Positions 37,992 to 48,976 are shown, counted from the stretch's first letter. The stretch is DNA of 64,000 nucleotides from Devosia limi DSM 17137 (GCF_900128975.1 NZ_FQVC01000016.1:19325-83324); one strand, 5' to 3'. The notes: generated from the letters alone by a model not told the origin. Numbers and translations: made by a program.

Positions 37992-40073
37992 TCAGAACGC
38001 GCTCCAGTCCTTGTCAATCGCTGCATTGCCCTGACTGAGATAACCTTGCGCCACGGTCTTGAGCTTGGCGGAGAACCCGGCCGGCGCCGGCGGGGCAGCG
38101 ACGGGCCGGCGCAGCCCTGCCGGCGCCTCCTCGAGCTTGAACACATCGACGATCCGGTCCAGCTCGTTCGCCTGCGCCTCGGTCTGCTCGATGGCGGCAT
38201 TGATCTCCTCGACCAGCGCCGCATTATGCTGGGTCATCTCGTCCATGGTGCGGACTGCGGTGTTCACCTCATCGATGGCCGAGGCCTGTTCGCGGCTGTC
38301 CCGGGCAATCCCGCTCATCAATTCGTTCGACGAGCGCGCCGCGCTCAGCATGGCCTCGAGCTTGGCCGCCGCATCGGCCACCAGCCGCGTGCCACCCCTG
38401 ACCTCGCCGGCCGACTGCTCGATCAGCACCTTGACGTCCGAGGAGGCACGCGCGGCCGACTGCGCCAGCCGGCGCACTTCCACCGCCACCACCGCAAAGC
38501 CCTTGCCCGCATCCCCGGCCCGTGCCGCTTCCACCGAAGCGTTCAGCGCCAGCAGGTTGGTCTGGAAGGCGATATCGTCGATCAATCCGATAATGTTGGA
38601 GATCTTGCCCGAGGAAACGGTAATCCGCTCCATTGCTTCGGTCGCCTGATGCATCACCACCCCGCCTTCTTCGGCAGTCTGCGTCACCGTCGCCGCCACC
38701 GCGCTGGCCCCGTTGGCCCGCTCGGCATTCGCCAGCACGGTGGACGCCAGCTGCTCCATCGCCGCCGAGGTTTCCTCAATGGTCGCGGCCTGCTTGGTGG
38801 TGCGCTCACTCAGGTCATTGGCGCCCGACAGGATTTCCCCGGTGGCGGTCTTGAGCGCCCCCGATGTGTCCTTGAGTTGCCCCACCACTGCCGCCAGCTT
38901 GTCGGTCACCGCGCTGGTATCGGCCTTGAGTCTGGCAAACGCCCCCTCATACTCGCCCGCCATGCCCTGCGTCAGGTCGGCATCGGCCAGTGCGCCCAGC
39001 ACCGTGCCGATATCGGTCACGCCGCGATGGAAGCTCGACACCAGGTTATTGATGCTGGCGGCCAGCCCGTTCAGCTCGGCATCGGGAAATTCCACATTCA
39101 CCCGGCGGGTGAAATCGCCGGCCACCGCCGCGTCCACCACTTCGCCAAAGGCTGACTGCAATTGGCGCATCATCTGCTGCCGATTGGCCTGGTCGGCAAT
39201 GATTCGCGCGGCTTCCGCCTCGGTCATCTCGGCGACCTTCTGGCCATTGTCGCGGAACACTTCCACCGCCCGCGCCATGGCACCGACCTCGTTGCCGCGC
39301 CCGGTATAGGGCACTTCGGTCTCGAAATCCCCGGCCGCGATCGACTGCATCGCGCCCGCCAGCCGGGGGATCGGCCGGGTGATGGCCAGCGACAGCAGAT
39401 AACCCGCAATCCCCAGCACCATGGTCACCACCGATGCCACGATCAGCATCAGCGTCATCATGCCGACCAGCGTGCCCTCAGTGGCCGAAACCGGCTCGCC
39501 CACGAACAGCGCCCCGGCCAGCGCCCCGTCTTCCCGGTTCACCGGATGATAGGCGGTGAAATAGCGTTGTCCGTCGATCACCTCTTCGCCGAAATAGGAC
39601 GCGCCGGCGGCCAACGCCGTGGCGATCGGCCCCGCCGGATCGAGCACCGCCCCCTTGGCCGCCGAACTCCCCTCATTGCTGAAGGTCGAGGTATTGACCA
39701 CGAGGTCCTTGCTGTCCTTGTCGGTAATGTAGATGCCGGTCTCCGCCCCGGTCACCCGCGAAATGCCATCGACCAGTACGGTGTCAAAGAATGGCAGCAG
39801 CGCCCACAGCGTGACCTTGCCCAGCGCGCCATCCTCGTTCCAGTTGGCCACGGTGCCACCCGCCGAATTGGTGGTGCTGGCAAAGATCGTCGCTGCGGTC
39901 CGCAGGTTCGCCGCCTGTCGTTCGCGGCCCTGTTCGACCACGCTGGCGCTCAGATTGACGTAGATCCCGCTGGCCACCGCGGTGATCGACACCACGATGG
40001 CGACGATCACCAGCGCCGATATGAGCAGCCTCAGGCTCAGATTCCCAAAGAATGCAGAGATGAATTTGGGCAT
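37992..40073 (-). CDS. Methyl-accepting chemotaxis protein with Cache-like periplasmic domain
   Basis: A 693-residue membrane receptor; ATG at 40073 with GGGGGAGG upstream. TM1 is [22 protein letters not shown]; the periplasmic domain to about 195 includes [20 protein letters not shown] and [18 protein letters not shown], a Cache_3/Cache_2 relative of the preceding receptor; TM2 is [24 protein letters not shown], a second HAMP-like unit and MA domain follow; it ends [12 protein letters not shown]. An AT-rich stretch with TTAATTAA lies about 65 bases upstream of the start. Confidence 0.92.
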   Translation of the reverse strand: MPKFISAFFGNLSLRLLISALVIVAIVVSITAVASGIYVNLSASVVEQGRERQAANLRTAATIFASTTNSAGGTVANWNEDGALGKVTLWALLPFFDTVLVDGISRVTGAETGIYITDKDSKDLVVNTSTFSNEGSSAAKGAVLDPAGPIATALAAGASYFGEEVIDGQRYFTAYHPVNREDGALAGALFVGEPVSATEGTLVGMMTLMLIVASVVTMVLGIAGYLLSLAITRPIPRLAGAMQSIAAGDFETEVPYTGRGNEVGAMARAVEVFRDNGQKVAEMTEAEAARIIADQANRQQMMRQLQSAFGEVVDAAVAGDFTRRVNVEFPDAELNGLAASINNLVSSFHRGVTDIGTVLGALADADLTQGMAGEYEGAFARLKADTSAVTDKLAAVVGQLKDTSGALKTATGEILSGANDLSERTTKQAATIEETSAAMEQLASTVLANAERANGASAVAATVTQTAEEGGVVMHQATEAMERITVSSGKISNIIGLIDDIAFQTNLLALNASVEAARAGDAGKGFAVVAVEVRRLAQSAARASSDVKVLIEQSAGEVRGGTRLVADAAAKLEAMLSAARSSNELMSGIARDSREQASAIDEVNTAVRTMDEMTQHNAALVEEINAAIEQTEAQANELDRIVDVFKLEEAPAGLRRPVAAPPAPAGFSAKLKTVAQGYLSQGNAAIDKDWSAF

Positions 40074-40377
40074 GGCAGCCTCCCCCGTGGCGCTAAGATC
40101 CAAAGCAATGGCGGGGAGAATATGAGCGCGCAGTTTAATTAAGCATTACAACAACTTAGCGAAGGTTCATTTTCAGTTATTGCCTCTATTCGTGAAATTA
40201 CTGAGCCAGGAAAGCCTCTCAAGCGCGTTCATTTACACAAAATCCGACAAATGCCCCGTTCCGGCAGAACGGCACGCCATCGGCCGGCGCGGGCCGAGGC
40301 CGTGGCACCCTGCAACGACCGCACGACAAAAAGCCGCCCATCGGGGCGGCTTTCGTCAGTCCAGTCTGATGGATCGC
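40074..40377. other. Intergenic region between receptor and cheY
   Basis: 304 bases. The part next to the receptor is AT-rich (TTAATTAAGCATTACAACAA near 40136) and probably holds its promoter; the part next to cheY has the cheY terminator at 40328-40353. No ORF or RNA gene seen. Confidence 0.5.
40328..40353 (-). terminator. Terminator after cheY
   Basis: AAAGCCGCCC-ATCG-GGGCGGCTTT stem followed on the minus strand by TTG; 25 bases past the cheY stop. Confidence 0.85.
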
Positions 40378-40767
40378 CTAGGACAGCGCGCCGATCACCG
40401 CCTCGATACGCTTCTTCATGGTCGAAGCGTCAAAGGGCTTGATGATGTAGTTGTTGACGCCAAACGAGATGGCTTCCTTGACCTGCTCCTTGTCGGAACG
40501 ACCGGTCGCCATGATGAATGGCAGCGCCTGGGTCCGCGGATGCTTGCGGATCACCTTGAGCAGGGTCAGCCCGTCGATATCTTCCATGTTCCAGTCGGAG
40601 ATGATCAGATCGACATGGGATTTTTCCAGCTTGCCCAGCGCATCGCGGCCGCTCTTGGCCTCGATGATGTCCTTGAAGCCGAGTTGGGTCAGGATATATT
40701 TGCAGATGCCACGCATGGACTGCTGGTCATCGACGATCAAAACGCTGACTGCGCTTGCTTTAGGCAT
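40378..40767 (-). CDS. cheY: Single-domain response regulator, CheY2-like
   Basis: A 129-residue receiver domain. Phosphoacceptor Asp58 lies in DLIISDWNMEDIDG, with the acidic pair DD13-14, Thr in MATGRSDKE and Lys in YIIKPFD. The start MPKASAVSVLIVDDQQSMR and LISDWNM/VNNYIIKPF resemble the motor-binding CheY (CheY2 of Sinorhizobium) more than the sink-type CheY1. A second CheY (59378-59743) is coupled to cheS and cheA. Being next to the receptor array, this one is probably the flagellar-motor regulator, which is inference. Confidence 0.92.
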   Translation of the reverse strand: MPKASAVSVLIVDDQQSMRGICKYILTQLGFKDIIEAKSGRDALGKLEKSHVDLIISDWNMEDIDGLTLLKVIRKHPRTQALPFIMATGRSDKEQVKEAISFGVNNYIIKPFDASTMKKRIEAVIGALS

Positions 40768-41099
40768 GGTTCAGTTTCACCTTTACGCGCCCGGGCCTTG
40801 GGTCCCGTACTTGGCCTCACCCTAGGCAACAAGGGTTACAAATCTATCAACCCCGCCATTGGCATTGTGGCGTGCCCGTTAGCATCCACGGCCGACCCGT
40901 GCCAAGGCCGCACCAGGCCCCGCGCCGCATTGTCCTGCCCCGTTTCAGCGTCCTGATCGGGGGGCACGTTTTCCTTAATCCGGGCGCTATTGCAGGTATT
41001 TGCGGCCATGCTAAGAGTTCGTTAACCACGGCCTATCACCTTGCAGTAACCAAGGCCGCGTAAGGGTAAACAACTCCTCACCACTCGGGCTGCAATACC
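40768..41099. other. Divergent intergenic region between cheY and the L,D-transpeptidase
   Basis: 332 bases. A CtrA-like site is at 41011-41026. The rest shows no ORF with a ribosome site and no recognisable RNA gene. Confidence 0.5.
41011..41026 (+). promoter_or_regulatory. CtrA-like site upstream of L,D-transpeptidase
   Basis: CTAA, seven bases (GAGTTCG), then TTAAC: one mismatch from TTAA-N7-TTAAC. It is 74 bases before the gene start at 41100. Its position fits cell-cycle control of envelope growth, but this is motif-based only. Confidence 0.35.
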
Positions 41100-42140
41100 T
41101 TGAATTTCTCCCTCATTCGCAAGATTTGCTCGGTCATCGTGCTCGTCTGGATCGCATTGGCCCTCGCCGCCTGCGGTGGCTTTGTCAAAGGCGACAACCG
41201 TCACAATCAACCCCTGTCCGGCGCGACGCAGGCGGGCCTGCGCAATATGGGCTCGTCCCCGGGCGCGCCCATGGTCATCCGCATCTTCAAGCAGGAAAGT
41301 GTCCTCGAGGTCTGGAAGAAAACCGCCTCGGGCGAGATGCGCCTGTTCAAGACCTATGAGATTTGCGCCTATTCCGGTGACCTCGGCCCCAAATTCAAGG
41401 AAGGCGACCGGCAGAGCCCCGAGGGCTTCTATACGATCACCCCCGGCCTGATGAACCCGAAGTCCAATTACTATCTGGCCTTCAATACCGGCTTTCCCAA
41501 CAAGTTCGACCGCTCCTGGGGCCGCACCGGCTCCGACCTGATGGTGCATGGCGATTGCTCGTCGCGCGGCTGCTACGCCATGACCGATGAAGGCATTGCC
41601 GAAATCTATGCGCTGGCCCGCGAGACCTTCAAGGGTGGCAATTCCAGTTTCCAGCTGCAGATCTTCCCCTTCCGCATGACCGCCGCCAATCTCGCCAAGC
41701 AGGCAGCGAGCCCGCATCTGCCGTTCTGGAAGAACATCAAGGAAGGCCACGATCTGTTCAATGTGGCCAAGGCGGCGCCGGCCTGGGACGTCTGTGAGCG
41801 GCGCTACATTTTCAATGCGGCAACCAGCGGCCCGCTCGACGCCATGGGCGCCTGCCCTGGCGTGACCCGCGATGCCAGCGTCGTCGCCCTGCAGGCCGCC
41901 GAGGAGGCCGCCTTCTCCGCCGAGGTCGAGACCCTCGCCCAGAAGGATGCCCGTCTCAAGGCCGCGGCCGAACGCCAGGCCGCAGCTGATGCCGCCGCCA
42001 AGGCGCGAGGCGAGGCCATCAATGGCGCTGTCAGCGGCTTTTTCGGCAGCATCTTTGGCGGTGGCCAGCCAGCGACGCCCGATCCTGCCGCCCCCGCAGC
42101 CGGCAATCCAGCCCCCGTGCCGGCAACCAACCGCCCCTAG
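41100..42140 (+). CDS. L,D-transpeptidase/DpaA-like lipoprotein
   Basis: 346 residues with a TTG start, since no ATG or GTG precedes the signal region. The N-terminus is a lipoprotein signal (KICSVIVLVWIALALAAC) with an LAAC lipobox, so it is membrane-anchored. The catalytic domain of the YafK/DpaA type has VIRIFKQESVLEVWKK, GPKFKEGDRQSPEGFYTI, the LMVHGDCSSRGCYAM active-site motif with catalytic Cys, and IFPFRMTAANLAK. A coiled Ala-rich C-terminus and a Pro-rich tail (PATPDPAAPAAGNPAPV) follow. Members can cut or exchange peptidoglycan-lipoprotein links. A paralogue is directly downstream. Confidence 0.85.
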   Translation: MNFSLIRKICSVIVLVWIALALAACGGFVKGDNRHNQPLSGATQAGLRNMGSSPGAPMVIRIFKQESVLEVWKKTASGEMRLFKTYEICAYSGDLGPKFKEGDRQSPEGFYTITPGLMNPKSNYYLAFNTGFPNKFDRSWGRTGSDLMVHGDCSSRGCYAMTDEGIAEIYALARETFKGGNSSFQLQIFPFRMTAANLAKQAASPHLPFWKNIKEGHDLFNVAKAAPAWDVCERRYIFNAATSGPLDAMGACPGVTRDASVVALQAAEEAAFSAEVETLAQKDARLKAAAERQAAADAAAKARGEAINGAVSGFFGSIFGGGQPATPDPAAPAAGNPAPVPATNRP

Positions 42141-42304
42141 CCCTCTTTTCGGCGTGATCGCGGCGCATACCACCATGCCGCGCACCCGCAGCAGCGGCGC
42201 GCCGGTAAAGACCTGTCGCCAGCCCTTCGGGATCGGCCACATCGGCTGGCAGTTCGGGCCATCGCACTGCCGGCGCCCCTGCGCCCCATGGACCACCTGG
42301 CGAT

Positions 42305-42997
42305 ATGACCCTCCCCACGCCGACGCCGCCAATCCGCCAGTTTGATCGCACGGCCCTGCGCGTCGACCTGCAGGCCGCCGGCCTGGCGCTTGGCAACGCC
42401 ACGCTGGTGCGCATCTTCAAGCGCGAACAGCGGCTGGAGGTGTGGATGCGGGGGGGCGATGCGCTCTTCGTGCGCTTCCGCGATTACGCGATCTGCAAAT
42501 ATTCCGGCACGCTCGGCCCCAAACTGGCCGAAGGCGACCTTCAGGCGCCCGAGGGTTTCTACCGGGTCGGTCTCGGCCAACTCAATCCCCGGTCCCGCCA
42601 TCATCTGGCCTTCAATCTGGGTTTTCCCAATGCCCATGATCGGGCGCTGGGGCGCACCGGCTCGGCGCTCATGGTGCATGGCGGCTGCAGCTCGGTCGGC
42701 TGCTACGCCATGGGGGACGCGCAGATTGACGAGATTTACGCTATTGTGGAAGCGGCGCTCCGCGCCGGCCAGACTGCGGTCGATGTCCACGCCTTTCCAT
42801 TCGTGCTCGGCGACGATGCCCTGGCGGCGATGGCGGACCACAACTGGGCCGGGTTCTGGGCCAATCTGAAGCAGGGCTACGACCTGTTCGAACAAAGCCG
42901 CGTGCCGCCAAGACTGGGCACCTGTAACGGAGACTATCGCTTTGGAAGAGACGTCGACGGTGAAGCCTGTGTCGAAATCGGCGCCTGGCGCGCATGA
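42305..42997 (+). CDS. L,D-transpeptidase-like protein lacking a signal peptide
   Basis: A 230-residue paralogue of the previous gene. It carries LVRIFKREQRLEVWM, GPKLAEGDLQAPEGFYRV, the active-site LMVHGGCSSVGCYAM and VHAFPFVLGDDALA. It has no signal sequence: the in-frame region upstream back to a stop at 42206 contains no ATG, GTG or TTG. It therefore begins in the cytosol, odd for a peptidoglycan enzyme. There is no strong ribosome site. Either it is a cytosolic or non-canonically exported protein, or the N-terminal coding was lost. Its 3' end overlaps the next gene by 56 bases. Confidence 0.75.
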   Translation: MTLPTPTPPIRQFDRTALRVDLQAAGLALGNATLVRIFKREQRLEVWMRGGDALFVRFRDYAICKYSGTLGPKLAEGDLQAPEGFYRVGLGQLNPRSRHHLAFNLGFPNAHDRALGRTGSALMVHGGCSSVGCYAMGDAQIDEIYAIVEAALRAGQTAVDVHAFPFVLGDDALAAMADHNWAGFWANLKQGYDLFEQSRVPPRLGTCNGDYRFGRDVDGEACVEIGAWRA

Positions 42998-43583
42998 CCC
43001 CTCGCCTGAAACCGCGCCGGCCTCCAGGACCACCCTGGCGCCCCGCCTTTTGAGCTTCGCCGTTGGCCTGGCGGCAATCGGTGCCATCGCCGCCAGCACC
43101 TGGGTCTATGTCGCCACCCAGCGCGATATTGTGCGCATGTCCACCGACATCGCCCAGATTCGGCTGAGCCTTGAACTGTTCGGCCGCCAGCAGCCTGGCG
43201 GGGGCGCCCCAGCGCCCTCGCTCGATCAGCGCCTGCTCGACCTCTCCAACCGCCTCGCCATCCTCGAAGACAGCTGGCGCAACCAGCCTGCCGCCGCTCT
43301 GCCGGCCATCGGCACCGGCGCAACCAGTGCCGGCCCGACCAGCGACTGCATGCCTGCCGGCACCCGCTTCCTCGTCGCCTCGGGCGATGAATATCCCATC
43401 TGCGGCACGACCGGCATCATCGCCGTCACCAGCGTCAATCCCGGCTATGTGGTGTTCCAGGACGGCACCACCATCGCCAATGGCGGCAATGCCGGCCTGA
43501 AGGGCACCGCCTGCACCCTCGCCGTCGTCTCCTCCAGCGCCGACGGTATGGACGGCTACGCCGAACTCCGCGTCAGCTGCTGA
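42942..43583 (+). CDS. Hypothetical membrane-anchored protein overlapping the L,D-transpeptidase-like gene
   Basis: 213 residues with a probable TTG start at 42942, GGAG nine bases upstream; a GTG at 42960 is an alternative. The cytoplasmic N-terminus is Ser/Pro-rich, followed by one membrane segment (LLSFAVGLAAIGAIAASTWV), a coiled region (DIVRMSTDIAQIRLSLELF and LDQRLLDLSNRLAILEDSW), a linker and a C-terminal globular domain with four cysteines (CMPAG..., PICGT, ACTLAV, RVSC at the end) that could form disulfides in the periplasm. No family recognised. It overlaps the preceding gene by 56 bases, so the two are coupled. Confidence 0.65.
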   Translation: MEETSTVKPVSKSAPGAHDPSPETAPASRTTLAPRLLSFAVGLAAIGAIAASTWVYVATQRDIVRMSTDIAQIRLSLELFGRQQPGGGAPAPSLDQRLLDLSNRLAILEDSWRNQPAAALPAIGTGATSAGPTSDCMPAGTRFLVASGDEYPICGTTGIIAVTSVNPGYVVFQDGTTIANGGNAGLKGTACTLAVVSSSADGMDGYAELRVSC

Positions 43584-43623
43584 TCTTTGTCAGGTGGCGG
43601 CTACCCTGCCCACCGCGCTGCCT

Positions 43624-43740
43624 TCCCCCCTCCCCCTTGAGTGGAGGGGCCGGGGGCGGGGGTGCTGAGGGCCGAACGAACACCGAGCGCGTGAATATCG
43701 CAGCACCCCCACCCTGACCTTCCCCTCAGGGGGAGGGAAA
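43624..43740. repeat. Dispersed inverted repeat, family C copy 1
   Basis: Begins CCCCCCTCCCCCTTGAGTGG, contains GGGGGCGGGGGTGCTG and later its near-inverse CAGCACCCCCACCCTGACC, then CCCCTCAGGGGGAGGG, so the whole can fold as a long hairpin. The matching copy is at 63690-63884. Confidence 0.6.
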
Positions 43741-43786
43741 CCGACTGCCACCTCCGCGCCGCTTGCGATTCAAAAGCCCCAAAAAC

Positions 43787-43813
43787 AAAAAAAGCCCGGA
43801 CCTGGGTCCGGGC
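43787..43813 (-). terminator. Terminator after secA
   Basis: GCCCGGACC-TG-GGTCCGGGC stem followed on the minus strand by TTTTTTTTG; 29 bases from the secA stop. Confidence 0.85.
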
Positions 43814-43841
43814 TTCTTCAATCTCTGAACTCTCCCAGCGC

Positions 43842-46562
<2,721 letters not shown>

Positions 46563-46987
46563 GTGTCAGGTCCTTATATTGTCATCGGCAAGAGAGGGGG
46601 GCCGTCAGCGGTCAGCGGGCAGAAGTGCGGGCCCGGTCTTGCCTCATCAGCGCGATGTCGAAGCCGTTTTCGGCTCCCTTGTGTTGTCGCATGATCTTGT
46701 GACGGAACCAGCGGTCCGCTTTCCCGATCATACTCTTGAAAAGCGTTGGAGATGTAAGAGCGAGGCCTTGTCTTGTCAACGTCGCCAAAATCAGCGACAT
46801 CTGGCCTGCCCCCCGGAAAACCCAGTTCCTGCAAGGTTTTTCGTGGCGTTTTACTGTCCGGCGCCCCGTCTGGCATATTTTCGCCCCGTTACTGTGGGAG
46901 GGGCACGCCCACCAGCGCCCACGCGCCGACTGCCGATTACCAACGAGCCGCAGCGCCCAAGATGTGCAGGCCAAGGAGAATGCGTTA
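46563..46987. other. Divergent intergenic region between secA and parvulin
   Basis: 425 bases. Presumably contains both promoters. Open frames can be read on both strands, but they have poor start contexts and no family features. I find no RNA gene or repeat. Confidence 0.5.
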
Positions 46988-47917
46988 ATGTTCCATACCA
47001 CCAAACGTCTGACGGGTGCCCTGAGCATTCTGGCCCTGTCCCTGGCCAGCTATGCTGTTGCTGGCCCGGCCCTGGCCCAGGATGCGGCGCCGGCCGCCGC
47101 GCCGGCCGCTGAAGCGCCCGCGGTGACCCCGGAAACCGTCGTGGCGACCGTTGGTGGCGAGGCGATCACCGAGGCCGATCTGGCCTTCGCGGCCGAGGAT
47201 CTGAGCCAGGAGCTCAGCCAGATGGCCCCCGAGGAACGCCGCGCTTTCCTGCTGCGCGTGCTGATTGACATGAAAGTGATGTCGGGCGCCGCCAAGGAAG
47301 CCGGCATGGACGCCACCCCGCTGTTCAAGCAGCGCCTGCAATATCTCGAAGAACGCGCCTTGCGCCGCGCCTATTTCGCCGAGGCCATCGCCGCGTCGAT
47401 CACCGAGGAAGCCGTGCGCGCCAAGTATGACGAATTCGTCGCCGCGTTCCAGCCGGCCGACGAGATTCGCGCCAGCCATATCCTGGTCGAGACCAAGGAA
47501 GAGGCCGACGCGATCAAGGCCGAGCTCGATGGCGGTGCCGATTTCGCCGCCCTCGCCAAGGAAAAGTCGATCGATCCCGGCGCTGCCAGCGGCGGCGATC
47601 TCGGCTTCTTCGGCAAGGGCATGATGGTTGCGCCCTTCGAGGACGCCGCCTTCGCCATGACCGAGATCGGTGAGATCTCCGAGCCGGTACAGTCCCAGTT
47701 CGGCTACCACATCATCAAGCTCGAAGAGAAACGCCAGAGCGCGCCGCCGACCATTGAGCAGGTTGGCGCCCAGCTGCAGCAGCAATTGCTGATGAGCACC
47801 TTTGACGACGCCGTCGCCAAGCTGATGGAAGGCGTCACCATCGACATCCCCGATGCCGCGCTGGCCGCTGCCGTCAAGGCCCAGACCGAACCGGCTGACG
47901 AACCTGCGGCGCAGTAA
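46988..47917 (+). CDS. Periplasmic parvulin-type peptidyl-prolyl isomerase
   Basis: 309 residues starting at the ATG at 46988 with AAGGAGA upstream. Signal peptide MFHTTKRLTGALSILALSLA with cleavage near ALAQ|DAAP; then an Ala/Pro-rich stretch, a SurA-N-like helical region (ITEADLAFAAEDLSQELSQM), the PPIC domain (about 155-245) with ASHILVETKEEAD, GGDLGFFGKGMMVAPFEDAAF and PVQSQFGYHIIKLEE, and a short tail. It resembles PrsA/SurA folding factors for envelope proteins, located divergent from secA. Confidence 0.93.
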   Translation: MFHTTKRLTGALSILALSLASYAVAGPALAQDAAPAAAPAAEAPAVTPETVVATVGGEAITEADLAFAAEDLSQELSQMAPEERRAFLLRVLIDMKVMSGAAKEAGMDATPLFKQRLQYLEERALRRAYFAEAIAASITEEAVRAKYDEFVAAFQPADEIRASHILVETKEEADAIKAELDGGADFAALAKEKSIDPGAASGGDLGFFGKGMMVAPFEDAAFAMTEIGEISEPVQSQFGYHIIKLEEKRQSAPPTIEQVGAQLQQQLLMSTFDDAVAKLMEGVTIDIPDAALAAAVKAQTEPADEPAAQ

Positions 47918-47923
47918 TCCTGC

Positions 47924-48538
47924 TCAGCGTCCGGGGGCCAGCAGCCCCCGGACCATCTGGCGCGCCACCTGGCTCGCCTCTTCGGCCGAAATCTGCAGCC
48001 GCCCGGTCAGCAGCCGCTGCCAGGCAAAGCCGGACAGAATTTCCGCCGCCAGTTCCGCATCGACATCCCCGCGCAATTCGCCCCGCTCGATGCCCCTTGT
48101 GAAAATCTTTCCCGTCTGCGCCCGCCTTTCGGCGCCATAGCGCCGCAGCGCTTCGGCCGCGACAGCGTCGCGCTGCGCCTCGGCGACGATAAAGCGGAAT
48201 ACCTGCCCGGCGCCGGTATTGCCCCAATGGGCCATCAGATGGGTCAGGAACAGCGCCACATCGGTCTCGATCTTGCCGGTGTCATTGTGCACCGGCGCCA
48301 CTTTCTGGCGGTGATAGACCTCCAGCAGCAGCGCTGTCTTGTTGGGCCACCAGCGATAGATGGTCGGCTTGCCCGCCCGCGCCCGCCGCGCCACCGCTTC
48401 GATGGAAAACCCGGCGACCCCGCCCTCGATCAGCAGCGCTTCCGCCGCCTCCAGAATGGCTTGCTGGGTTTGCGGATTGCGCCGCGATCCGATGGACCGC
48501 CGCCGCTCGTCGCTGTCGTCTGGCTCGTGCTGGGTCAT
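47924..48538 (-). CDS. TetR/AcrR family transcriptional regulator
   Basis: A 204-residue repressor. N-terminal helix-turn-helix is clear: AILEAAEALLIEGGVAGFSIEAVARRARAGKPTIYRWWPNK, with RAGKPTIYRWWPN as the recognition part. The C-terminal ligand region belongs to the TetR_C_16/33-like group (HLMAHWGNTGAGQVFRF). It is divergent from a small membrane-protein gene with two palindromic operator candidates between, so it likely represses itself and that gene. Ligand unknown. Its 3' end contains a GC-rich hairpin. Confidence 0.92.
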   Translation of the reverse strand: MTQHEPDDSDERRRSIGSRRNPQTQQAILEAAEALLIEGGVAGFSIEAVARRARAGKPTIYRWWPNKTALLLEVYHRQKVAPVHNDTGKIETDVALFLTHLMAHWGNTGAGQVFRFIVAEAQRDAVAAEALRRYGAERRAQTGKIFTRGIERGELRGDVDAELAAEILSGFAWQRLLTGRLQISAEEASQVARQMVRGLLAPGR

Positions 48539-48575
48539 GCCGTCTTATCGGTCAAATTGCGCTCAAAGAGAAGGC

Positions 48576-48604
48576 TTGAACGAAACGCGTCGTTCCTATA
48601 CATA
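48576..48604 (+). promoter_or_regulatory. Predicted sigma-70 promoter for the small membrane protein
   Basis: TTGAAC (48576-48581), 17 bases, TACATA (48599-48604), 31 bases before the ATG at 48636. It overlaps the first TetR-type palindrome. Confidence 0.55.
48578..48595. promoter_or_regulatory. TetR-type operator candidate 1
   Basis: GAACGAAACGCGTCGTTC, with perfect outer arms GAACGA/TCGTTC. It shares AACGAAACG with operator 2 and overlaps the predicted promoter spacer. Confidence 0.65.
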
Positions 48605-48606
48605 AC

Positions 48607-48621
48607 GAAACGTACCGTTTC
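48607..48621. promoter_or_regulatory. TetR-type operator candidate 2
   Basis: GAAACGTACCGTTTC, perfect 6-bp arms around TAC, directly downstream of the -10 box, so binding would block transcription start. The AACGAAACG start repeats that of operator 1 about 26 bases upstream. Confidence 0.7.
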
Positions 48622-48635
48622 ATATGGAGATCGCA

Positions 48636-48866
48636 ATGAACCGCTTCGCCAGTCCCCAGATCCGCCTTGCCCTTCTGATGATGCTGGGCGTCTATCCCAT
48701 CATCACTGCCTATCTCTACATCCTGATGCCGCTGACCGATGGCTGGCAGATGTGGCAGCGCACTGTCGTGCTGGTCCCCCTGATGGTGGCCACCATGGTC
48801 TTCGGCCTGATCCCCGCCCTTCACCGCCATTTCGGCTGGTTCATCGCCGGCAAGGCCCGCCCGTAA
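48636..48866 (+). CDS. Small DUF2798-like membrane protein under TetR control
   Basis: 76 residues from the ATG at 48636, which has GGAG seven bases upstream; an ATG four codons earlier would overlap that site. Two hydrophobic segments (LALLMMLGVYPIITAYLYIL and VVLVPLMVATMVFGLIPA) and a basic end HRHFGWFIAGKARP. The layout resembles DUF2798-type small inner-membrane proteins often paired with TetR-like regulators; the family call is tentative. Regulated by the divergent TetR through the two palindromes upstream. Confidence 0.7.
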   Translation: MNRFASPQIRLALLMMLGVYPIITAYLYILMPLTDGWQMWQRTVVLVPLMVATMVFGLIPALHRHFGWFIAGKARP

Positions 48867-48897
48867 GGCGGGGCCATGCTGCTACGGCAATGCGCAC

Positions 48898-48931
48898 AAA
48901 AAAGGTCACGGCCGCCAAGCGACCGTGACCT
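48898..48931 (-). terminator. Terminator after cheB
   Basis: AGGTCACGG/CCGTGACCT, 9-bp perfect stem with an 11-base loop, followed on the minus strand by six T residues; 46 bases past the cheB stop. Confidence 0.85.
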
Positions 48932-48976
48932 GCAACTCTCTCGCAATCCCAGCCAGGAGCCGGGCGGCGCCGCCCG

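Noticed and set aside
27612..40073. Interpretation of the receptor block as a mobile island
   Set aside because: No integrase, transposase, tRNA or flanking direct repeats; base composition looks like the neighbours.
46574..46876. A 100-codon minus-strand frame in the secA-parvulin gap
   Set aside because: No ribosome site, low-complexity residues, and no family features; the gap is better read as two promoters.
47930..47952. TCCGGGGGC-N5-GCCCCCGGA hairpin as a terminator for the parvulin gene
   Set aside because: It lies inside the TetR coding sequence and lacks a T-run; probably a consequence of its codons.
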